17,933 bases of DNA from SVTX01 sp964567085 (GTDB taxonomy: Bacteria; Bacillota; Clostridia; Oscillospirales; CAG-272), in the NCBI GenBank assembly GCA_964567085.1, contig CAZMKU010000026.1:1-17933 (forward strand), written 5' to 3'. Of this stretch, positions 1 through 5,218 are shown piece after piece (the first letter of the stretch is position 1; every line of letters starts with the position of its first letter). Made by a program: the position numbers and the translations under genes. Under the pieces are notes generated by a model. That model was not told the origin of the DNA, made no database searches, and was given only the letters and a program-made list of their open reading frames with translations.

Positions 1-630
1 TGGGAAAACATGATGCTCCAGGCAAGGAATTTGAGTATCTCTGCTGCAGAGAAGGAGGTCGTAAAGGTTTTGAAAATGGTCAGAATGGAAGGCGCCGCAG
101 GAAACAAATACAAGAACTGCTCCCTGGGTATGAAGCAGAGAGTCGGTATCGCTATGGCGCTTCTCGGCAATCCCACCCTGCTTGTTCTTGACGAGCCGCT
201 CAACGGCCTCGACGCCGACGGTATGAGAATCATGCGCGAGGTGTTCCTTGACGTTATCAAGGACGGCAAGCGTTCTATCGTGGTTTCCTCTCACCTGCTC
301 GGCGAGCTTCAGAAGGTCGCTACTCACTACGGAATTATCCGCCACGGCAAGATGATAGTGGAGATGACTGCCGACGAGCTTGACGCAAGCTGCCGCACTT
401 ACGTGGCACTCAAAAGCGACGAGATGAGCAGAACAAATAAATTCTTAAACTACAAATATACCCGCGTTGAGGAGGACGAGGCGGGATATATCCGCGTATA
501 TGATATGACAACTCCCGAGCAGATCGTGTCGTATCTTTACGAAAACGGCATTTGCGTAACCGAGATCAAGACCGACAAGATCGGCCTTGAGGAATATTAT
601 ATAGATCTGATGGCAGGAGGTAAAAAATAA
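1..630 (+). CDS. ABC transporter ATP-binding protein, 5' end missing
   Basis: This is the C-terminal part of a cytoplasmic ATPase subunit that powers an ABC transporter. The frame is open from base 1, so the gene begins left of the window and the Walker A motif is not visible. What is seen: the C-loop (YKNCSLGMKQR), Walker B with D-loop (LLVLDEPLNGLD) and the H-loop histidine (VVSSHLL), followed by a C-terminal extension of about 95 residues. The LGMKQR form of the signature is typical of ATPases that pair with ABC-2 permeases for antibiotic, bacteriocin or lipid export. The stop overlaps the start of the next gene by one base (TAATG), so the two are translationally coupled and almost certainly form one transporter. 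The exported substrate cannot be told from the sequence. Confidence 0.95.
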   Translation, partial: WENMMLQARNLSISAAEKEVVKVLKMVRMEGAAGNKYKNCSLGMKQRVGIAMALLGNPTLLVLDEPLNGLDADGMRIMREVFLDVIKDGKRSIVVSSHLLGELQKVATHYGIIRHGKMIVEMTADELDASCRTYVALKSDEMSRTNKFLNYKYTRVEEDEAGYIRVYDMTTPEQIVSYLYENGICVTEIKTDKIGLEEYYIDLMAGGKK

Positions 631-1487
631 TGCAGAACGGCGTAAAATTTGAGAGCTTGACGTTTGGTAAGCGTCTTGGCAGTATGCTCAAGGTGGATTT
701 TCGCAGAATGTTCAAGTCGAGAATGTTTTACATTATTGTTGCCTTCGCGCTCCTCGTACCCATTGTTATGACGGTTATGCTCACAATGATGGACGGTCAG
801 GAATCCACCGACCCGCAGACGGGCGAGGTAACTATCATGGAGGGCCCCGAGAGCGTTTGGCAGTCGATCGGCACACTTCCCTCGACCGAGCCTGTATCCG
901 CTCCCACGGATAGCGCCGACGCTATGAGCGCTATGGGAGGCGATATGGACGTTATGGCTATGTGTAATATAAATATGGCGTTTATGGGCGTTTGTGTGTT
1001 CGTTTGTCTTTTCATCTGCGACGATTTCAGAAGCGGATACGCGAAAAATCTCTTTACGGTTCGCGCGAAAAAAGGTGATTACGTAATTTCCAAAACGCTT
1101 GCGGGCTTTGTCTGCGGAGCGTTTATGCTTGTAGCTTACTTTGCAGGCGCGCTTATCGGCGGCGCTATCTCGGGTCTCTCCTTTGAACTTGCAGCTTACG
1201 GCTTGAACGTGGGAAATATCGTGATGTGCATGATAGCAAAGATCTTTCTTATGCTCGTATTCGTTTCTATCTTCACACTTATCAGTGTTTCGGCAAAGCA
1301 GAAAACGTGGCTTGCTATCTGCGGCAGTCTCGGCGGAGGTATGCTTCTCTTTATGATGGTGGGAATGATAACTCCCCTCGGCTCAACGCTCATGAACGTA
1401 GGACTTTGTCTTGTGGGTGGCGCTCTGTTCGCGACAGGACTTGGCGCTATCAGCAGAGTTGTTCTAAAAAAGACAAGTCTTGTATAA
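630..1487 (+). CDS. ABC-2-type permease subunit
   Basis: Membrane partner of the ATPase just upstream, 285 residues. The start is set by AGGAGG at 615-620 and the TAATG overlap. About six hydrophobic segments are visible: residues about 32-52, 110-130, 148-180, 190-218, 225-248 and 253-276. Between the first two lies an outside loop of about 55 residues rich in Pro, Ser, Asp and Met. The cytoplasmic turn after segment 2 (DDFRSGYAKNL) is the charged element usually seen in ABC-2 permeases, where it contacts the ATPase. The family exports drugs, peptides or lipids; no substrate can be named. A strong terminator follows at once, so this gene ends its transcript even though a two-component pair of related theme comes next. 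Confidence 0.88.
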   Translation: MQNGVKFESLTFGKRLGSMLKVDFRRMFKSRMFYIIVAFALLVPIVMTVMLTMMDGQESTDPQTGEVTIMEGPESVWQSIGTLPSTEPVSAPTDSADAMSAMGGDMDVMAMCNINMAFMGVCVFVCLFICDDFRSGYAKNLFTVRAKKGDYVISKTLAGFVCGAFMLVAYFAGALIGGAISGLSFELAAYGLNVGNIVMCMIAKIFLMLVFVSIFTLISVSAKQKTWLAICGSLGGGMLLFMMVGMITPLGSTLMNVGLCLVGGALFATGLGAISRVVLKKTSLV

Positions 1488-1491
1488 TTTT

Positions 1492-1534
1492 TGTGAGGCA
1501 AATGCGAATAATGTGCATTTGTCTCACATTTTTT
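1492..1534 (+). terminator. Rho-independent terminator after the ABC genes
   Basis: TGTGAGGCAAATGC pairs with GCATTTGTCTCACA (14 pairs, one of them G-U) around a 9-base loop and is followed directly by six T. It closes the ABC transporter transcript and separates it from the regulator genes. Confidence 0.9.
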
Positions 1535-1539
1535 CTGAA

Positions 1540-1556
1540 TTTGTGTAAAACACAAA
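1540..1556. promoter_or_regulatory. Perfect inverted repeat upstream of the response regulator
   Basis: TTTGTGT, AAA, ACACAAA forms a perfect 7-base inverted repeat with a 3-base centre, in the only gap between the transporter terminator and the response regulator. It is placed where an operator for self-regulation would lie. A clear -35/-10 pair was not found here; TATGAT or TAAAAT near 1574-1584 are possible -10 boxes. Confidence 0.35.
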
Positions 1557-1623
1557 CAAAATTTTAACATTTGTATGATAAAATGAAATCGTACAAGTGA
1601 AATTGTTTGCGGAGGAATGCTAT

Positions 1624-2295
1624 ATGTTCAAAATTTTAGTTGTTGAGGACGATCGCGACCTTAATCGCAGCGTCTGTTCATTTTTAAACCGTAGCGGCTA
1701 TGAGGCGGTAGGCTGTCTTTGCGCCGAGGACGCGTACGACGAAATGTATAAAAACACCTTCGACCTTATCGTTTCGGATATTATGATGCCAAATATTGAC
1801 GGCTTTGAATTTGCAAAGACGATTCGTTCTCTTAATAATGACATACCGATCCTTTTTATGACCGCGCGTGACGATTTTGCATCCAAGCAGAGAGGCTTCC
1901 GCATCGGCGTTGACGATTATATGGTAAAGCCCATTGATCTTGACGAGCTTTTCCTTCGTATCGGCGCGCTTTTGCGCCGCGCAAAGATCGCATCAAGTCG
2001 TCGTCTTGAGGTTGGAAGCTTTGTTATGGATGCCGACGAGCGAACCGCGGCTCTGAACGGTGAGGAGATCGCTCTTACCGTAAGAGAGTTTGACATTCTC
2101 TATAAGCTTCTCTCTTATCCTAAAAAGACCTTTACACGTACGCAGCTTATGGACGAGTTCTGGGACGTTGATACACAGACGGGAACAAGAACCGTTGACG
2201 TGTATATGACGAAGCTCCGCGCGAAGCTTTCGGATTGTGACGATTTTGAAATTCAGACCGTTCACGGCCTCGGCTACAAGGCGGTGATAAAGTGA
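1624..2295 (+). CDS. Two-component response regulator, OmpR/PhoB type
   Basis: DNA-binding response regulator, 223 residues. The start at 1624 is chosen because GGAGG (1611-1615) lies 8 bases upstream and the protein then opens with the normal receiver strand MFKILVVEDD; a start at 1597 would add nine residues with no family match. The receiver domain (about 1-118) has the acidic pair Asp9/Asp10, phosphoacceptor Asp52 (VSDIMMP), Thr80 and Lys102. The C-terminal winged helix (about 128-223) has the transactivation-loop and recognition-helix pattern (RTVDVYMTKLRAKL) and ends HGLGYKAVIK. Its stop overlaps the kinase start, so the two are a cognate pair. The likely targets are the neighbouring genes, including the ABC transporter, but that is inference. 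Confidence 0.96.
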   Translation: MFKILVVEDDRDLNRSVCSFLNRSGYEAVGCLCAEDAYDEMYKNTFDLIVSDIMMPNIDGFEFAKTIRSLNNDIPILFMTARDDFASKQRGFRIGVDDYMVKPIDLDELFLRIGALLRRAKIASSRRLEVGSFVMDADERTAALNGEEIALTVREFDILYKLLSYPKKTFTRTQLMDEFWDVDTQTGTRTVDVYMTKLRAKLSDCDDFEIQTVHGLGYKAVIK

Positions 2296-3389
2296 AAAAG
2301 ACAAGTATAGGACAAAAAATATTGCGCGGGATATACCACTATTTTCTGTTTTTTCTTCTGTCGGCGTTTCTCGTAAGCTGCACGACTATGCTTTTCGTAA
2401 CTCTCCTATCCAACTCGCTTGGTGTCGAGCTGACGAACGAAAATTTACAGACAGCGGCAAAATATACGTTTCTCAACGTGTTGCTTTTGAGCACGATCTT
2501 TACGGTGTTTGATGCTATAAGAAGAAAGGTTACGACGGAAAAGGTAACAAAGCATATAATGAGCGCCGCGCAGGAAATAGTCAAGGGAGATTTTGACGTT
2601 CGCATCTCACCTATCAGCAGCTTTTCGGCTGATGACAACTACAACGTGATAATCGACTGCTTCAATACAATGGCGTCAGAGCTTCGGGGTGTTGAAACTC
2701 TGCGCACGGATTTTATCGCGAACGTGTCTCACGAAATGAAAACTCCGCTTTCTGTCATACAGAATTACGGCACGCTCCTGCAGGACCCCGAGCTTCCCGA
2801 GGACAAACGGGTTGAGTACGCTATGGCAATCACCGACGCGTCGCGACGTCTTGCCGATATGATGACGAATATATTGAAGCTTAATCGCCTTGAAAATCAG
2901 CAGATATACCCGAAGTCCGAAAAATTTGATCTCGGCGAGCAGCTTTGCGAGAGCCTTTTGCAGTTTGAGAACGTCTGGGAAAGAAAGAATATTTCCATCG
3001 AGACGGAGATTGAAGAAAACGTAACCGTTTGCGCTGATGCCGAGCTTCTCTCTCTCGTCTGGAACAATCTTTTCTCTAACGCGTTCAAGTTTACCGAGAG
3101 CGGCGGCGCGGTTATGCTTACTCTTGAGTCGAATAAGGAATATGCGACGGTCAGCATTTCAGACACGGGCTGCGGAATGACCGCCGAGGTAGGCGCGCAT
3201 ATTTTTGAAAAATTTTATCAGGGCGACACGTCGCGCGCGACTCAGGGCAACGGTCTCGGTCTTCCGCTCGTTAAACGCGTGGTCGATATAATGCATGGCG
3301 AGATAAGCGTTGAAAGCGCCGTGGGTGTCGGTACAAAATTTACCGTTAAGATCAGGAGAGGTGAGCATGAATTGGAAGAAAATAGGTAA
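2292..3389 (+). CDS. Sensor histidine kinase with very short outside loop
   Basis: Membrane sensor kinase, 365 residues, starting at GTG inside the stop of the regulator (GTGA overlap). Two membrane segments (about 14-40 and 57-75) enclose only about 16 residues outside, so there is no room for a periplasmic-type sensor domain; this fits intramembrane-sensing kinases that often work with ABC transporters. A HAMP-like linker (about 78-135, VKGDFDVRI) leads to the H-box with His147 (FIANVSHEMKTPL). The ATP-binding domain shows the N-box (WNNLFSNAFKFT, near 257), G1 (DTGCGM, near 291), the F-box and G2 (GNGLGLPL, near 319). All catalytic elements look intact. The end overlaps the next gene by 23 bases. 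Confidence 0.95.
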   Translation: MKKTSIGQKILRGIYHYFLFFLLSAFLVSCTTMLFVTLLSNSLGVELTNENLQTAAKYTFLNVLLLSTIFTVFDAIRRKVTTEKVTKHIMSAAQEIVKGDFDVRISPISSFSADDNYNVIIDCFNTMASELRGVETLRTDFIANVSHEMKTPLSVIQNYGTLLQDPELPEDKRVEYAMAITDASRRLADMMTNILKLNRLENQQIYPKSEKFDLGEQLCESLLQFENVWERKNISIETEIEENVTVCADAELLSLVWNNLFSNAFKFTESGGAVMLTLESNKEYATVSISDTGCGMTAEVGAHIFEKFYQGDTSRATQGNGLGLPLVKRVVDIMHGEISVESAVGVGTKFTVKIRRGEHELEENR

Positions 3390-4305
3390 GGCTCTATTGT
3401 TCCCTCATATAGCGATAATGATAATCCTTGTGCCTATCTCAGCGGCTTTGCTCGTCTGGTCGATGGTTTTCGTTGGCACAGAATCCCCGATCGCCATAAT
3501 TTCCTACGTGATTGCGGCATATACCTTGACCGTCTGGTGCTTCAGAATTCCGAATATAATCAAATTTATCAAGACATTTAAGAACGAAAACAAATATGCA
3601 ATACGTTGGCAGGAAGACGATCGCCTGCGTATAAATATCACGCTTTCAGGTACGCTTATCTGGAATGCGGGATACGCGGTGTTCCAGCTCTGGCTCGGAA
3701 TCTATCACCACACGTTCTGGTATTTATCCCTCGGCGCGTATTACGTTTGCCTTGCTATAATGCGGTTCTTCCTCGTGCGATATACGAGAAATCACCGCGC
3801 GGGCGAGAATATGCGCGAGGAGCAAAAAAAATACCGCGCTTGCGGCTGGGCGTTCCTTTTTATGAACTTAGCCCTCGCGCTTATCGTGTTTTTTATGCTC
3901 TATTGGAACAGAACCTTTACGCATCATATGATAACGACCATAGCTATGGCGGCGTACACGTTCACGACCTTTACTATGGCAATTATCAACGTAGTAAAAT
4001 ACAGAAAATATAACAGTCCCGTATATTCTGCGACGAAGGCCATAAGCTTCGCTTCGGCTTGCGTGTCGATGCTGACCTTGACCTCGACCATGCTGACGGT
4101 TTTCAGTGACGGAGCTATGGATGAGCTTTCGCGGAAGCTTGTGCTTGGCAGCGTTGGAGTTGCGGTTATAGTAGTGGTCGTTATAATGGCGGTTTCTATG
4201 ATAATTAAAGGAAATAGGGGCTTAAAATCGCTGAAGGAAGGCGCGAAAAATAATTCTATCACCGTAAAGGAGCTTGAGGAAAAATATAATGGACAACAAA
4301 AATAA
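3367..4305 (+). CDS. Unrecognised eight-helix membrane protein, coupled to the two-component pair
   Basis: I do not recognise this family. The start at 3367 is supported by AGGAGAGG at 3354-3361; an earlier in-frame start at 3310 lies deep in the kinase gene. The product is 312 residues with about eight hydrophobic segments (roughly 11-37, 43-60, 94-115, 117-140, 160-185, 192-214, 228-250, 262-287), no signal peptide cleavage site and a charged cytoplasmic tail of about 25 residues. The region between segments 2 and 3 (about 62-92) is charged and probably cytoplasmic. It begins inside the kinase gene and ends inside the next one, so it is expressed with the regulator and kinase and may be an accessory sensor or a target of them. 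No transporter or enzyme motif is visible. Confidence 0.8.
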   Translation: MNWKKIGKALLFPHIAIMIILVPISAALLVWSMVFVGTESPIAIISYVIAAYTLTVWCFRIPNIIKFIKTFKNENKYAIRWQEDDRLRINITLSGTLIWNAGYAVFQLWLGIYHHTFWYLSLGAYYVCLAIMRFFLVRYTRNHRAGENMREEQKKYRACGWAFLFMNLALALIVFFMLYWNRTFTHHMITTIAMAAYTFTTFTMAIINVVKYRKYNSPVYSATKAISFASACVSMLTLTSTMLTVFSDGAMDELSRKLVLGSVGVAVIVVVVIMAVSMIIKGNRGLKSLKEGAKNNSITVKELEEKYNGQQK

Positions 4306-4696
4306 CGAGGGATTTTCCTATACCTATTCCGCAGAGGAGCAGGCAGAGGTAAAGAAAATTCGAGAGAAATATATGAAGCCCACAGAGACCGAGGATAAAA
4401 TGGAGCGTCTGCGCCGTCTTGATTCGAGCGTTACACAGACGGCGACCGCAGTGTCTCTCGTGCTTGGTATTGTCGGTGCGCTCGCACTTGGCCTTGGAAT
4501 GAGCATTTGTATGACCGAGCTTGCGGATGTCCTTGGGCTTTCGGGTAATGCGGCTATGGTGTGGGGCGTTGCTATCGGCCTTGTCGGTTGTGCGCTTGTT
4601 GGCGTTGCCTACCCCGTGTATAACGCGATAGTTAAGAGAAAACGCAAAAAAATCGCACCCGAGATCATCAGGATAACGGACGAGCTTATGAAATAA
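4289..4696 (+). CDS. Small two-helix membrane protein of unknown function
   Basis: A 135-residue protein and the last gene of the two-component run. The start at 4289 has GAGG (4276-4279) upstream and overlaps the previous gene by 17 bases. A charged cytoplasmic N-terminal part (about 1-50, with EEQAEVKKIREKYM) is followed by two glycine-rich helices (about 57-80 and 92-115), then a basic end (KRKRKK) and a short amphipathic tail. From memory, similar short proteins in gut Clostridia carry the database label dihydropteridine reductase; nothing here (no nucleotide-binding fold, wrong size) supports that. The cytoplasmic helix could contact the kinase or transporter, but this is a guess. A terminator follows. 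Confidence 0.75.
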   Translation: MDNKNNEGFSYTYSAEEQAEVKKIREKYMKPTETEDKMERLRRLDSSVTQTATAVSLVLGIVGALALGLGMSICMTELADVLGLSGNAAMVWGVAIGLVGCALVGVAYPVYNAIVKRKRKKIAPEIIRITDELMK

Positions 4697-4701
4697 AAAT
4701 C

Positions 4702-4739
4702 AGACACCTATACCACGCGGTATGGGTGTCTATATTTTT
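4702..4739 (+). terminator. Strong terminator closing the two-component operon; also faces the - strand
   Basis: AGACACCTATACC pairs with GGTATGGGTGTCT (13 pairs, one G-U) around the loop ACGC, followed by TATATTTTT. Read on the - strand the hairpin is followed by GATTTTT, so it can also end transcription of the small - strand frame at 4766-4879. Confidence 0.9.
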
Positions 4740-4765
4740 GCCTTCTCCGGCGGAGAGGACCGGTT

Positions 4766-4879
4766 TTATGTAGTATGCTTATCGCGATTAATAATAACAA
4801 CCTCGCAAGGCTTTCCTTTTAAGCCGGCATATTCAATTACCGATAAGGTGCCTCTTGATCCTATAATTGCAATTTTCAT
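4766..4879 (-). CDS. 37-residue reading frame, Rossmann-like N-terminus, own promoter
   Basis: A short frame encoding 37 residues: it begins MKIAIIGSRG and ends CEVVIINRDKHTT. The opening resembles the first strand and glycine loop of nucleotide-binding folds, for instance the SLOG/DUF2493 proteins that often begin MKIAIIGSR. Support that it is real: a near-consensus promoter upstream (TTGACA, 17 bases, TATACT), a ribosome site AGGGGTG 8 bases before the ATG, and a terminator facing it after the stop. It is far too short to be a full SLOG domain, so it is either a free-standing microprotein or the remnant of a longer gene. It is divergent from the Cro/CI-type regulator at 4988 and shares its control region. 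Function unknown. Confidence 0.5.
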   Translation of the reverse strand: MKIAIIGSRGTLSVIEYAGLKGKPCEVVIINRDKHTT

Positions 4880-4899
4880 TGAATAAACACCCCTTTTAT

Positions 4900-4921
4900 T
4901 ATATACCTAAATAAGTATATA
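4900..4921. promoter_or_regulatory. Inverted repeat over the - strand -10 box, putative operator 1
   Basis: TATATAC and GTATATA separated by 8 bases. The right arm forms part of the palindrome GTATATAC (4915-4922) and covers the TATACT box of the - strand promoter, where a bound repressor would block it. Confidence 0.5.
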
Positions 4922-4942
4922 CTAAATAAAGGAGATTGTCAA
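4914..4942 (-). promoter_or_regulatory. Promoter of the 37-residue frame
   Basis: On the - strand, TTGACA (4942-4937), a 17-base spacer and TATACT (4919-4914). The -35 is a perfect consensus. Predicted start of transcription is near 4907, leaving a leader of about 28 bases with the ribosome site AGGGGTG (4894-4888). Confidence 0.65.
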
Positions 4943-4964
4943 GTGGGTATATATTCGATAAAAT
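4936..4964 (+). promoter_or_regulatory. Promoter of the Cro/CI-type regulator
   Basis: TTGTCA (4936-4941), a 17-base spacer and TAAAAT (4959-4964), each one base from consensus. Its -35 overlaps the -35 of the opposite promoter (the shared bases read TTGTCAA). Predicted start is near 4971, just before the ribosome site GGAGGGG at 4976-4982. Confidence 0.6.
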
Positions 4965-4970
4965 ATATAC
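4947..4970. promoter_or_regulatory. Perfect inverted repeat over the + strand -10 box, putative operator 2
   Basis: GTATATATT, CGATAA, AATATATAC: a perfect 9-base inverted repeat that encloses the TAAAAT box of the regulator's own promoter and uses the same GTATATA word as operator 1. Centres of the two repeats are 48 bases apart. The likely ligand is the regulator encoded at 4988, by analogy with other small Cro/CI-type proteins. Confidence 0.55.
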
Positions 4971-4987
4971 AGAATGGAGGGGTGTAT

Positions 4988-5194
4988 ATGGTAAAATTAA
5001 GTTTAGATAAATATTTGGATAAATGCGGAATAACTCGATACGAGTTATCAAAACGAACCGAGATAAAATTTCAAACGATAGACCGTTATTATAAAAATAA
5101 AGTTGTTCGTTATGACAGCTACATTTTAGACCGTATTTGCACTGCTCTTGATTGTCAGATCAGCGATATTCTTGAATATTCTGAAGATGAATAA
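4988..5194 (+). CDS. Small Cro/CI-family (Xre) helix-turn-helix regulator
   Basis: A 68-residue DNA-binding protein made of a single Cro/CI-type domain. Helix 1 is about residues 5-13, the helix-turn-helix is about 15-37 (TRYELSKRTE then KFQTIDRYYKN as recognition helix), and helices 4-5 cover about 44-65 (LDRICTALDCQISDILEY), a typical ending of the family. The ATG at 4988 is preferred: GGAGGGG lies 5 bases upstream and the predicted promoter's -10 lies downstream of the alternative GTG at 4943, which would leave that start off the transcript. The gene is clearly more AT-rich (many AAA, TTA, TAT codons) than its neighbours, suggesting transfer. It probably regulates itself and the divergent 37-residue frame. 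Confidence 0.88.
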   Translation: MVKLSLDKYLDKCGITRYELSKRTEIKFQTIDRYYKNKVVRYDSYILDRICTALDCQISDILEYSEDE

Positions 5195-5218
5195 AAGGCT
5201 CTTGAAAGAGCCTTTTTT
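5193..5218 (+). terminator. Bidirectional terminator between converging genes
   Basis: AAAAGGCTCT pairs with AGAGCCTTTT (10 pairs) around TGAA, with a run of six T from 5213. The left arm shares its first two bases with the regulator's stop codon. On the - strand the same hairpin is followed by TTTTATTC and can end the Sel1-repeat gene. Confidence 0.9.

Noticed and set aside
1226..1570. Antisense and alternative frames over the end of the ABC permease
   Set aside because: They overlap a clear membrane protein and cross the terminator at 1492-1534.
1597..1623. Earlier start for the response regulator
   Set aside because: The ribosome site GGAGG at 1611-1615 lies inside this extension and serves the ATG at 1624.
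3310..3366. Earlier start for the eight-helix membrane protein
   Set aside because: It would overlap the kinase gene by 80 bases, while AGGAGAGG lies just before the ATG at 3367.
4943..4987. GTG start extending the Cro/CI-type regulator by 15 residues
   Set aside because: The predicted promoter -10 (4959-4964) lies downstream of it, and the extension is only the inverted repeat read as protein.
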